NCBI GenBank assembly: GCA_900169235.1
Contig: FWCC01000522.1
Coordinates: forward strand, 1 to 24,436
Direction: 5' to 3'
DNA length: 24,436 nucleotides
From: Zarea fungicola
Taxonomy: Eukaryota; Ascomycota; Sordariomycetes; Hypocreales; Cordycipitaceae
Shown: positions 1 to 9,836 of the stretch, in pieces
How positions within the stretch are numbered: the first letter of the stretch is position 1
Layout of the letters: each line of letters starts with the position of its first letter
Position numbers and translations under genes: made by a program
Notes under the pieces: generated by a model
Seen by the model: only the letters and a program-made list of their open reading frames with translations
Told to the model about the DNA's origin: nothing
Database searches by the model: none

Positions 1-224
1 GTGTCTTGCGTTTCTTCATTTGTAACACGCAGCGCCGCCGAATTCAAGCTGGATACCAGAAACGAGCCTACTCATTCATCCATCTGCACGTGATACTATA
101 TGCTGCATAATGACCAAAGGCTGACCAGTCGAGATTAAGCCCGTGGTTCGCACCTTGACAGCCTCTCTCATTGCAACAATACAGTGCGGCCTTTAACCCC
201 TGGCCCCCGTCGCAGCCGGGCGCC

Positions 225-2642
225 ATGTGTCAGACGTGCGGCCTGGCGAGCTTCAATTTTGATGCGCTCCCGCTCGCCCGTACGGGCTTCTCCACGCGGC
301 TCATCAAGCTGCATCCGGCGCGCGCCTTTGCAGCCGACATTGTTGTCGATCTAGTGCTCCTCAGTGGGGAGCTGCACCCAGGCGAGACCGAGTTTGAGGC
401 CGTCTCCTGGTGCTGGGGCCGGGACAAATGGAACCACGTTGTGCGCGTCCGTGGGGACTCGGGCGACAACTGCTTGAAGATTCCGAGTAATCTAGATGCC
501 GCTCTGCGCCGGCTGCGCCTGGTCGACAACTACCGTGTGCTCTGGATCGATGCCGTGTGCATCGACCAGCGCAGCAGCATCGAGAAGAGTCGGCAGGTGC
601 CCATGATGGCGGACATTTACGGCATGGCCCGGCGCGTGTGCGTCTGGCTTGGCGAGGGCGACGAGAGCACTGGAAAGGCGATTGAGTTTATGCGTAGTGA
701 GCTTTCGGACCTGAATCGCTTTGACAAGCTCTGTCGCGACGAGGCGTATGGAGACTGCTGGATTGCGCTGATTCAGTTCATGGAGCAACCCTGGGTATGC
801 CACTTCCTTCCACGATGGGGTCCCTACTTGCGCTGACCAAAAGTGCGTGCTGTCTAGTTTAGTAGACGATGGGTTATCCAGGAAATTGCTTTGGCAAACC
901 AAAAGGCCGCCATCCTCATCTGCGGCGAAGACACCATCCAGTGGACATCGTTTTGCATGGCGACGCTGCTCTTCCACCGTGCCCTTTCCGGCCCGCTGAG
1001 CCTGTCGCGTCTGTCTTTCTCCGAGCTCGAGGGCACACCCTTCGGGTTACGGTACGCACCCGCACTCGGCGCCATACAAATCGTAAAGGCTGTGAGTGAC
1101 CTCTTCCGTTCCTCCTACCACCATGGCCCGCCTGTGCCGCTGCGTAGCCTCGAATATCTCGTGGCCAACTTCACCATGTATGAGAACTCGGAGCCGCGCG
1201 ACGTCATCTACTCGCTGCTGTCCATTTCGCGCGACGCCTCGGAGAGCGACGACGCGGCGCTCCTCGAGCTCTCCGACCTCCCCAACTTTGACAAACCCGG
1301 CACAGAAAAGATTCTGCGCTCCCTCCTCGGCGCCAACACCCGCCAACCGCTGCGCGTCGACTACTCTGCCCCTGTACTTGAAGTATACAAGCAGTTCATG
1401 TCCTTTTCCATCCCGCGCGCCCATCCATCCCGGGCCCTCGACATCCTCTGCCGGCCGTGGGCGCCGGAACTCCCTGGGGAGCGCTTCCCGTCGTGGATCG
1501 CGACCCTCACCAACGCGGCGTACAAGCCTGTCGACCGCAGCGCACTGGGTAGGCGGCTGATTCGGCGCAACCCCGATCCCCTCGTCGGCGATGCTGACTC
1601 CACCATATACACGGCTTCGCGCGCAATCGGTCCGCCCACAGACAGAAGCCTATTCAAGTACTGGAACTCACTGGATAGGAGTATGTTCGTCCAAGGCTTC
1701 GTTCTGGACCACATTGCGAAACTCGAGTTCCCCTCCCAGCTCGGCCACATACCTCCCGAGTGGCCAGCCCTCGCTGGCTGGAAACCCAGGAGCGGACCTC
1801 CCCCCGGCGAGTTTTGGCGCACCCTCGTCGCAGACCGTGGACCCGACGGCCGTGATCCGCCGTCCTTTTATGGACCGGCGTGCGAGACCGTTTTCCAAGA
1901 AGCCATGGACGACACCCTGGACACGTCGATGCTCATCAACCACGGCAGCTCCGTGACGATTGACTTTTTGAAGCGCGTGCAAGCCGTCATCTGGAACCGG
2001 CGGATGATGCGCACCTCCAATGAGTGGCTGGGGCTGGCGCCAAAGGCCGCGCGCGAGGGCGACCTCATCTGCATCCTGTACGGGTGCAGCGTGCCTGTGG
2101 TGCTGCGCAAAGTTTTCAAGACGCAGGCCGATCTGGAAAAGGAGCTCGAGGATGAAGAGATTCGCAAGGCCAACGTTGTGGCCTATATTGCCAAGAACCT
2201 GGCCGCACGCGCGCGGCGGAAGCGCGACGGCAACAAAGTTGGCAGCGCCGATGTCAGCGATGCCGGCACAGACACGGACGGGAGCCCTGCACCGCATGGA
2301 AATGGAAACGGAACACGACCATCACCCAGGAACGACCCCAAGCCGCAGCAGCTACAATCTCTGCTGGGAAAACGCGGTCCGCTGCCGGTTGACTCGAGCG
2401 AGAGCCCACCAGCGCCGAACAAGAAGCCACACAGGGAGTCGGACGGTCGCGGGGCGGTCCCAAATCCAATCATTATGATGAAGGAAAATAACCGTAGGAA
2501 TGCAGACTACTACTACCAGCTCGTAGGGGAATGCTACGTCCATGGCATGATGCACGGCGAGGCGCTGACGTTTCGATGGAACTACAACCAGGGCAGACCG
2601 CTGGAGGAGCGCATCATTAGCGATACATTTGAACTGCGATGA
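225..2642 (+). CDS. HET (heterokaryon incompatibility) domain protein, 784 aa, two exons (225-794, 858-2642)
   Basis: HET proteins trigger or modulate programmed cell death when genetically different hyphae fuse. The HET blocks are visible in order: FEAVSWCWG (residues 57-65), LWIDAVCIDQ (106-115), MMADIYGMARRVCVWLGEG (127-145) and PWFSRRWVIQEIALA (189-203). The last block is interrupted by an intron at 795-857 (GTATGC donor, CTGAC branch-like site near 833, CTAG acceptor, phase 0), and joining there restores the motif exactly. The ATG at 225 is the first in frame after a stop at 156. The C-terminal part carries GDLICILYGCSVPVVLR (about 591-607) and YYQLVGECYVHGMMHGEAL (about 742-760), a pair usual at the end of long fungal HET proteins. 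Here the two are separated by about 125 residues of charged, then Pro/Ser/Gly-rich low-complexity sequence. The gene is GC-rich compared with its TA-rich flanks. The partner or allele it senses cannot be told from sequence. Confidence 0.93.
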
Positions 2643-3249
2643 ATCATTATTTATTGGCATGGGTTTTTGTATATATGAGATCACTTAGGAAGCTTTAGTC
2701 TATTGTCACATGTATATGTCTTTCCGTTGAGTGTACCAATCGTTTTGTTCTTCTCACTCGCTTCTCACGCAGACTTTTTACATTTCGGTGGTTGCCGAGA
2801 AAACGTACGGCTCATGCCTAGAATATAAAAGAATTATATAGCCGCACCGATAAAAGTGCCTAACAGCTCTTCAATCTTTAGTTGTACCTTTCATCATGGC
2901 TTTAATTACTCTTGTACAATAAGCGATACTTTCCGGGACAACATCCAAAGGAAGACAAGGCGGGTCATTGATCGCACTAAGCTTCTGGGCAACAAATCTA
3001 AGAACGTCGCATATTGCAGTATAGTCATTATAGAATTCAACTATTGCATTAGACATTAAAGTAAAAGCCTTAGCTCCATAAGTAGCATTTCCTAACTTAA
3101 CTTCTAAATAATTCTTCATTTATATAAATAGCTACCCCTAAAGCCTAGTAGTTAATGCCTCTCTAGTAGCTATAGCATCTATTTTAAATCTAGTAGCATA
3201 GGATCTGAACGCCTAGTATGATAAAAATGGGAATGTGCTTGTAATTATA

Positions 3250-3345
3250 AATTTAGGAGTCAGTCTTGTAATTTCATTTTTTTTTAAAAAAAATCAAAAG
3301 CGATATGGTGGACTTCCAGAAATATCTAATTTACATTTTCCACCA
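3250..3345. repeat. Diverged repeat, copy 1 of 2
   Basis: The segment starting GAGTCAGTCTTGTAATTTC, running through the T/A palindrome, TTCCAGAAA and ending near TTCCACCAACATCACC, aligns with 6148-6270. Most differences in the alignable parts are C/T or G/A transitions, as expected for repeat-induced point mutation or deamination decay. The element class is not recognisable. Confidence 0.5.
3277..3293. repeat. T9A8 palindrome
   Basis: A run of nine T is followed directly by eight A. It lies inside the diverged repeat shared with 6148-6270. Similar T-run/A-run pairs occur at 8421-8447, 16236-16255 and 21680-21704. Confidence 0.8.
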
Positions 3346-3915
3346 ACATCACCAACACCACGACGTCAATGGACAAATCGGAGGGCCATTGTCTAGCGTT
3401 CATCTCCACACGCTGTCTGCATGAAGCAGAGCCAAGCAGGTGCGCTGATTACAGAAACTGCAAACGACAAGTTCCCTAACACCGAATGATCCGTGCAGGC
3501 TCACCCCCTATACATGTTGCGAAACAGATTTTCATCTCTAACTCGTGCCCTGCGTGACTGCCAGCCATAACCCACCACACCTTGGCCTGAGACAGATTAA
3601 CCCCTAAACACTAACTAGTTACGTGTAGGTAGCAGGCTATTATTAACTGCGCTAGTGCGTTCGGGGCGGGTGTTCCCGATCTGAGGGTCTCCAGGTTTCC
3701 ACCAAGCCATTTCGAGGCTTCGAAAGGGAGGAGAGCTCAAACAACGTAGTCACCCGGCCAGCCTGTCTACCTGCATAATGAGTACCCACCGCGGCGCGTA
3801 ACTTGTCCTGCGCCGCAACTCTCCTCACCTGATTCCTGTGCCTGTGGAAATGATCCCATAATTCTATGCAGCATGTCCGCCTTGCTTTCTCAACCATGCC
3901 CTTGCAAACAAAATC

Positions 3916-5847
3916 ATGGCGCGGACTACTGTGTTGGCTGTACTCGCGCTCTACTTCCTGGCAGTTTCGCCCTTGACATGTGCTGCGACAGTTGGCCCAG
4001 CGAAGCGAAATGTCTTGAAAACCCTTTCTGGCGGATTCTGCCGAAGCTGGAAATTCGGAGGTACAATGTTTTCCCGCGGCGCTTCGCCACTTGTGCTGAT
4101 GACCAGTTCTGACCGATGATCCTAGTTACCATAAGCAATAGTATTCTATACATGGTCGGTTTGGACGGCGGTTGGATTCCCGGCGATGAGGACGCTAGCA
4201 GTCTGTATACTCCTAGCTCCAGCGGAAAGGAATCGCGAAATCAACTGACCAACAATTGGCTTAGATAATTACCTCGTCACCCTCGATCTGGGCTCATCTT
4301 TTTCTGTCGACGACGGAAACAACTATAAGTTGACGTTGGTAGATGGCGCCCTCGTGCCCAAGATAAAAAACCAAGCGCTCTGGTCGGATTCCTCCAACAC
4401 CACGCTCTTCATGTACGGTGGTCGGTACGTGAGCAATACTACTGCGAACCCGACTGCGTACACATACTCCATTGGGAACGGGAAGTGGACCGTGCAGCAA
4501 GGCAACATTCTACCGAATCGCCTCACGTCCGGTGCGTATACCGAGGCACGTAATATACAGGCCGCGTACTGGGTTGGTGGCTTCCAGGACTCGAGCACGA
4601 CGCTCGCCATCACCAATAACACACAGCAGACGTATGCAACGGGCATGATACAGCTCAACACTACAACGCAGATCTTTACGCCTTTAGATGCGCCATTCAC
4701 ACCTGTTCAAGAGGGGGCACTGCTGTATCTTCCCGTTGGTGAGATGGGCATTCTTCTATTTCTCGGTGGCGACACGCCAAGCGTCCAGGCAAGCACAAAC
4801 GTGAAACTCTCGTCAGTGAGTAAGCCTCATAGCCATACAAGAAATTCTATTTTGTAACGGCGAATAGTTTTTTTTCTCTCTAACATTAATGGCTTTTCAA
4901 GAATTCTTGGAACACCGTGCAAATATACGATATTGCTGCAAAGAAGTGGTACAGTCAGGTCACGACAGGATCCGTTCAATCGCGGACGCAGTTTTGTGCC
5001 ACGGTCCACAAGGATGATGCAACCTCTTCATACGCAATATACGTCCTTGGTGGCGCTGATTTACAATCCGCAAACGTTCTTACCGATGTGTACGTAGCCG
5101 CCCAGTGCAAGCAGCAAGGCCAACGCCGTTTCATGTGAACCAAGCTAATATTTCCCTTAAAAAGATCCTATTTGACAATTCCCTCCTTTACGTGGCATTC
5201 TGCCGGGTCTCTAAGTGAAAAGCGCATGTCGCATGCATGTGCGTCATACGGAAGCCAGATCTTTGGCGTTGGAGGCCGTTTCGAGTGGACGGCCACCGGA
5301 GGGACTAGTTGCTACAACATGCCTGCATTTCTGTACGATACACAGTCGGGAACAAACAATTCAAACTTTGATGTGGGTTTTATCTTGCCTCTACACCCCA
5401 ACTGCGAGTCTTGTACTGAATCAACCTCTTCAGCCGACGCGAGCATCCTATTCGCTGCCCAATGCGGCTTTGCAGCAAGTCAAGGAGTCACCATACCCTG
5501 CGTCTTGGGCGGATCCTGCTCTTGAAAGCTTATTCGTTGCAAAGAAGACCAATAGTTCCGATTCTCCTGAAAACTCTTCTAGCAAACCTGTTTCAAAGAA
5601 GCGGGGAAATACTGGTACGATAGCCGGCGCGGTCGTTGGCGGGGTCGTTGCCGTCGCCTTGGTCGTGGGTGCAACCTTGTTCTTTTTGCGCCGGCGCAGG
5701 AAGCAACTTGGGATACTTAACACTAAGAAACTTGGGGAGCAGGAATCGAGTAATATTGCCGAGATCCAAACGTTTGAGCCAAGGACAGAGCTAGACGGAC
5801 ATACGCCGATGGTGTTTGAGCTAGATGGTGCAAGTGGGAAGAAGTGA
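3916..5847 (+). CDS. Kelch-repeat type I membrane protein, 526 aa, six exons
   Basis: Exons are 3916-4060, 4126-4200, 4265-4815, 4902-5089, 5165-5372 and 5434-5847; all five introns (61-86 nt) are GT-AG and keep frame (1581 nt in total). Residues 1-23 form a signal peptide (MARTTVLAVLALYFLAV then SPLTCA). The extracellular part has six double-glycine strands of a kelch propeller: LDGGW, YGGRY, WVGGF, FLGGD, VLGGA and GVGGR. Conserved blocks NYLVTLDL, QIYDIAAKKWYSQ and LTIPSFTW also fit. Many NxT/NxS sites suggest glycosylation. A Ser/Lys stalk leads to one helix (TIAGAVVGGVVAVALVVGA, about 451-469), a stop-transfer RRRRK, and a short cytosolic tail ending in an FELDG motif. This is a known fungal architecture, probably at the plasma membrane or wall interface; the ligand is unknown. 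The weakest junction is the GTCTGT donor at 4201, chosen because it restores SNNYLVTLDL. Confidence 0.9.
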
Positions 5848-6276
5848 ATTAATTCCTGTGCTAAAGTTAAAAGACATCCTCCACTATGACGAGAATTCCA
5901 TCAAATTCCGGCTGAATCACCCAAGACAGGTTGTAGTACACAGATATTTATACCGTGCTGATTAAAATCATGTATGGAACTTCCTGCGATAGCAGGTAGT
6001 GCACGCAACGGCAAGATCAAGGCGTGTCTTTGATCGTACACAAGGTCAAGAGTAACAAAACCAAGAACTTCGTATTTACAGTACAGACTGTTATATAAGG
6101 CATGAAAGGGACAGCATTAGTTCTAGACCTAGATTTTTTACTTAAAATTAAAGATACAAGAGTTGACCTTACAAATTCTTCTTTTTCTAAAAAATGAAAA
6201 GCTTATGTAGTTAAGTTCCAGAAAAATCCAATAACTATTTCCTACTACATTTGCATCCTCCACCAAAACTATCTGG
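5848..6276. other. Intergenic region between convergent kelch and secreted-protein genes
   Basis: This spacer holds the 3' ends of two convergent genes. The first 200 bases are unremarkable. From about 6090 it becomes TA-rich and contains the second copy of the diverged repeat, which runs almost up to the stop codon of the minus-strand gene. No ORF of note is present. Confidence 0.6.
6148..6270. repeat. Diverged repeat, copy 2 of 2
   Basis: GAGTTGACCTTACAAATTC, a T-rich then A-rich block, AGTTCCAGAAA and TCCTCCACCAAAACTATC follow in the same order as in 3250-3345. The match is imperfect and transition-biased, and this copy has a short insertion between the TTCCAGAAA block and the CCACCA end. 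The two copies bracket the kelch gene. Confidence 0.5.
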
Positions 6277-7299
6277 CTAGGAACTAGGAAACGGAGCCAC
6301 TGTTCCCGTAACACCGTTTATGATGAAGGATACAATAAGATTGTCGAATTGATCGTACAAATGATAGACACCCGCAACAAACCCATTATTCCTCATGTCA
6401 TCGAGACCACGTGCCATCAATAGCCCAAAATCACTCACTCCGTCTGGAACGCCACCACTGACAGTGTTATAAAGCTGAAGCCAGCTACCAAATACCCCGT
6501 TATTAAGCTGCGCAACCATTGCAAGTGCGTCAACCGTAGATCCATCTGGCTGGGCAATGCCATCCCTGAGGCGACCACCATAAAAGCCTGTTGCTCCTCG
6601 ATCAAACATGTTTGCGACAACAAATACAGAGGCAGCCCGAATTGAATAGCTAATTGGATGCTGGCCAGTTTCCTGAAATCCAGTGCCTCGAAACATTCTT
6701 ATAACTCGATGGCGAAAGTGCTCAGTGCGGATCAACTGCCCAAATGTCAAAGCACGCGTGGCAAGGTCAGCTCCATGCTGAGTATCGTTGCTTCGGTCTA
6801 CAACTGATTCTTCCGGAGAAGCTTCAGGGAGAGGGAAACTCTCAATGGAATCAGGCAGCTCCCATTGAAGGATGCTATCTTTTGTAGACTCGATGTCGAA
6901 AGAACCAGCCGCAGTCGAGTTATCCACGCCACGCTTAAATCCCGCGTGGCCGTGGACACCGCCGCCCAGCCAGCCATCGTCGAAATAGAACCACCCATTT
7001 TGGCAGCGGGATGCAAGTTGGTTATAGACAACAAGCAACGTCCTTGCTTTCAAAGAACGCCCGTCGGAAGTAATATCAACATGGCAGCTCTCAAAGGAGT
7101 CAGTAACCTTTCGGTTGGGCACATCAATCCAGTCTTCACGCTCTGCACGGGAGAGCGATTGAAGCATTGAGGTGTATCCTGTTACACAGTGATGATGAAA
7201 CTTGTTGCCACGTTCGGACCAACATCCCATTTTAATGGCTGCGTCGACCGTCGGTGCGGCGGAGACGAGAAGAGCGTAGGTAAGAGTTTTCCAATGCAT
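6277..7299 (-). CDS. Secreted two-part protein of unknown family, 340 aa, intronless
   Basis: The frame stays open further upstream, but the first ATG is at 7299 and gives a convincing signal peptide (MHWKTLTYALLVSAAPTVDA). A TATA-like GTATAAAG lies 82 nt upstream. The mature N-terminal part (about 21-130) has four cysteines (GCW, HHHC, ESCH, SRCQ), a mid-domain Trp and a Gly-rich end (GWLGGGVHGHAGF). This order resembles small disulfide-bonded fungal secreted alpha/beta folds such as Ecp2/Hce2- or KP4-like domains, but the resemblance is loose and I do not assign a family. An acidic linker (about 135-185) follows. Then comes a cysteine-free part of about 150 residues with DRGATGFYGGRLRDGIAQPD and a hydrophobic C-terminus (LIVSFIINGVTGTVAPF). 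I do not recognise this second part. The preserved frame, signal peptide and TATA box argue for a real, expressed secreted protein. Confidence 0.8.
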   Translation of the reverse strand: MHWKTLTYALLVSAAPTVDAAIKMGCWSERGNKFHHHCVTGYTSMLQSLSRAEREDWIDVPNRKVTDSFESCHVDITSDGRSLKARTLLVVYNQLASRCQNGWFYFDDGWLGGGVHGHAGFKRGVDNSTAAGSFDIESTKDSILQWELPDSIESFPLPEASPEESVVDRSNDTQHGADLATRALTFGQLIRTEHFRHRVIRMFRGTGFQETGQHPISYSIRAASVFVVANMFDRGATGFYGGRLRDGIAQPDGSTVDALAMVAQLNNGVFGSWLQLYNTVSGGVPDGVSDFGLLMARGLDDMRNNGFVAGVYHLYDQFDNLIVSFIINGVTGTVAPFPSS

Positions 7300-7380
7300 C
7301 TTGTCGATTGTATGTACCGAAATTAGTTCTAGCGAAGAATATCGGTTAAAAGCTACGACAATGGTGGGCAAGAGGGCTCA

Positions 7381-7388
7381 CTTTATAC
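7381..7388 (-). promoter_or_regulatory. TATA-like box of the two-part secreted-protein gene
   Basis: GTATAAAG on the minus strand lies 82 nt upstream of the ATG at 7299. This is a spacing similar to TATA boxes of other genes in the window. Confidence 0.5.
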
Positions 7389-7910
7389 TTTGATTCTATT
7401 GTTGAAGAGTTTCCAGAATATGAATTGTTTGTCGCATTTGTTATACGTTTCTAGAATAGTATAGGATGGAGTACGAGTCATAGAGCTAGCTGGCTGAAGG
7501 ATTACCAGCCACTGCTAACTAAAGCTGACTCGTTACTTCATTTAGAGCTTATTTTAACCATAAAATTACGCCTCAAAATGAGCAACTCTCTTGGCTTGAA
7601 CTAGTCTGACTATGTTCGAGTAGACATACCATTTCATCATGGCGCAAGACGTCCAAACATCTCTGATTCTGGAAGTGGCTCAATTGCTCACCTAATTTAT
7701 TTATAAAAGTACATTATGTAATTAAAGGATCATAAAGGTAAAAGAGATATTCAAGCCTCGGAGGTGAACAGAAGACATGGCAAAGAGAATCACCACAGCC
7801 TCGTCACCTTACCAGCCTATTTTCTTCATGCTACTAGCCAAGTAGAATCCATACATTTCTAACACTTCTAATCTTATATAAATTGCCAATGACTCGTTTT
7901 GAGCTAAAAT

Positions 7911-8210
7911 ATGACAGCATCCGTTAAGAGTTCTTACAAACTGAGTCAGAACCAGATATTTGAGCGGCAAGCACGCCTATACACACGATACACTCCACAG
8001 CTGACTGCTCTTCTCAATAGATACAATACCTCCTTCCAAAAAGTACAGGAACTTTGTCTGCAGAACATGGAGCTAGTCGACTGCTACTCGAAGAGGGCGT
8101 ATTGCCCCGTTTGGCGTTCGTTGCATAGAGCGTCCAAGTGCCTTGACGACGGCTGCAACGTTCCCTGTGCCGCTACACCAACTAGCAAAAGGCAGGAAAT
8201 AATACTGTAG
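7911..8210 (+). CDS. Hypothetical small protein, 99 aa
   Basis: An uninterrupted frame from ATG at 7911 has a TATATAAA-like element (7873-7881) about 30 nt upstream, which is rather close for this genome. The product is basic and helical in its first half (QIFERQARLYTRYTPQL) and has six cysteines in its second half (ELC, DCYS, YCPVW, KCLD, DGCN, VPCA). No signal peptide or transmembrane segment is visible. I do not recognise a family. It could equally be one exon of a longer spliced gene or a chance ORF. Confidence 0.3.
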   Translation: MTASVKSSYKLSQNQIFERQARLYTRYTPQLTALLNRYNTSFQKVQELCLQNMELVDCYSKRAYCPVWRSLHRASKCLDDGCNVPCAATPTSKRQEIIL

Positions 8211-8420
8211 CAAACACCAATCAGAGAACAGCTACTGCTTATAAATGTGATGCGACTACAGTTCCCTGTTATAACTACTTTGATGGTGAAAGTGTTTTGT
8301 GAACCGGCGGAACCCAGAGAGGAGATTTGCCCGGGAATAGCTCACAACGTTGCTACACTCGCTTGTTTGGGCGCACTTGTCTGGCTTAGTTGAAGCTTTA
8401 ATCTTTTAATTTTGATAACC

Positions 8421-8447
8421 TTTTTTTTTTTTAAAAAAAAAAAAAAA
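8421..8447. repeat. T12A15 palindrome
   Basis: Twelve T are followed immediately by fifteen A. This is the longest of four T-run/A-run pairs in the window, and its flanks are not similar to the others. It would extrude as a perfect stem or act as a rigid, nucleosome-excluding tract. Confidence 0.85.
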
Positions 8448-8749
8448 CACAGCAGCGAGAGCCTTAGCGCTGATATTTGCGTCAAAGGAGGCGTAGTTTT
8501 AACCTTATCTTGAGTAATCTCGGCCAAATAACCCACAAACATCTCTTCGTAGTCGGACCAGCGTGGTCACTCGGAGGGGTTATGGGCAATATTAGGGCGA
8601 CTAAAAAAGAGTTTACAAACAAATAATACTGCAAGAATGAAATGAGAAATTTCTTTACTTGATGCCCCTGTGCTACATTTATCGTCGCGTACCTGGACTA
8701 CTGCCAGCCAATCTCGTATACCTTGTGCTAGGGAGGCAGAACACACATA

Positions 8750-9428
8750 ATGACAACCAACAATGTATTATCCTTGAGGCACATTTTCTTACACTTTCTA
8801 CTTTCAGGTACATTTAATTATTCAACAACCCTTCCAGTGGGCTTCAAAACATACATTGTAATTACATCTCCATTGCTCCTTTACTTTGTACCTTGCATGA
8901 TGCTTATGGCCGCCCTGGGGAGTTCACTAGTGGCGTCAGCCTTTTTCAGGCGAACGGCTTGTCTCCACGCATGCAGGTTTATTCCAGAAAGAGAAAATGG
9001 TAGGTGAAAAATGGTAGTGGCGTTGATGTGCTACGACTCACAGGCGCAGGCCACTGAATCTCCATCCAAAACTTCCCTGTTGGTCAATTGTACAGCGCTT
9101 GAAGCTCTCACGAGCCTATGCCCGCAAGTGGCAACTGACTTGCCAAGGCATATTACCAGCGAGCACACGGGGTATGTGAATATATGCTGGGGCCGTTTCG
9201 CCCAGAATCGAGGTGACTGCTTGCGTATTACGCAAAGCTGACGGTGCTGGGTCGCAATCCCTTCATGGCCAAAGAGTACTACGGAGAGCTGTTGGAGAGG
9301 ACGCTTCTGTGCTGGACTGGGACGATCAGGCGACTTATCTTCCTAAGCTGTGCCTGGCGGGGAATCTTGGCAACTGTAGAATAAAGATTTACGGGACGGG
9401 AGAGGATACACGGGTGGAAGATTGCTGA
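8750..9428 (+). pseudogene. Exon-like open segments, unresolved gene or gene remnant
   Basis: Three plus-strand frames overlap end to end (8750-9007, 9011-9241 and an open frame to 9428). The first contains a hydrophobic stretch (MMLMAALGSSLVASAFF). The second, from ATG 9011, reads like coding sequence with four cysteines (LLVNCTALEAL, LCPQVATDL, NICWGRF, GDCLRI). A GTAGGT donor near 9000 and a CTCACAG acceptor near 9044 exist, but they join frames in a way that soon meets a stop. No family is recognised. A decayed gene, or a gene whose introns I have not placed correctly, both fit. Confidence 0.25.
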
Positions 9429-9836
9429 GTGCAGGCAACGAGCGAAACAAGTAGTTGGAGGCGGGGGAGGGGGTGGGGCAGATCGGGAAGATAATCAAAA
9501 GAAACACAAAGGACGAAATATTCGGTGCTACTGTCCAATGTTTTAAATACACTCGACGGCGTCGTATCTAAGGAAGGTCGTATTCGCGACGACAAACTGC
9601 ACAGGGCTGGACGGTGTGGCTCGACTGGCCATTGACGCAGGAACGAACATTCATTCTCACGAAAACAGCGACCGAATACCCTAGGTATAAATCAGGGGTT
9701 GTTGAACTTTAAAAATGGATATAATTCGATGCTGGCCTATATATTGATTTTGAAATTATTGTACTATGATTGGCGCCAAGAGTTAACCGGATCTTCGTCC
9801 TATTCCCAGAATAGCTACCCTAGTTGAGCCAGCCCA

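Larger units (their letters stand above)
2643..3915. other. TA-rich intergenic spacer with degenerate repeat
   Basis: No confident gene lies here. From about 2830 to 3330 the sequence is TA-rich and full of stops, with CTAGTAG-type words repeated several times at 3145-3220. A minus-strand ORF of 82 codons (2871-3119) sits inside it, has a TAA directly in frame upstream of its ATG, and looks like a surviving piece of an inactivated element rather than a gene. The spacer also holds a T9A8 palindrome (3277-3293) and one arm of a diverged repeat pair (3250-3345). The segment 3350-3900 has normal composition and presumably contains the upstream region of the kelch gene; I see no clear TATA box there. 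Confidence 0.5.
7300..9836. other. Gene-poor 2.5-kb region with weak ORFs
   Basis: No confident gene lies here. It includes the promoter of the minus-strand secreted gene (to about 7450), TA-rich spacers, a 99-codon ORF with an upstream TATA (7911-8210), a long T12A15 palindrome (8421-8447) and a set of exon-like open segments at 8750-9430 that do not join into one clean model. From 9430 to 9836 I see only a G-rich patch (about 9460-9480) and the 3' flank of the hydrophobin gene. Confidence 0.5.

Noticed and set aside
230..977. Minus-strand ORFs inside the HET gene
   Set aside because: They are shadows of a GC-rich coding region; the plus strand carries the complete HET motif series.
1047..2684. 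Further antisense and alternate-frame ORFs over HET exon 2 (for example 1096-1560 plus and 1668-2297 minus)
   Set aside because: Arg/Ser/Pro-rich translations typical of out-of-frame GC-rich coding DNA, with no motif of their own.
2856..3119. Opposed ORFs on both strands in the TA-rich spacer
   Set aside because: Stop immediately upstream of the minus ATG, surrounding sequence stop-rich and repeat-like; treated as remnant, not gene.
3652..3897. 81-codon minus-strand ORF upstream of the kelch gene
   Set aside because: No signal, motif or splice context; lies in the probable promoter of the kelch gene.
5215..5433. 5' part of the 5215-5847 frame as an independent start for the kelch C-terminus
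   Set aside because: Exon 5 is read in another frame up to 5372 and spliced at 5373-5433; only 5434-5847 of this frame is coding.
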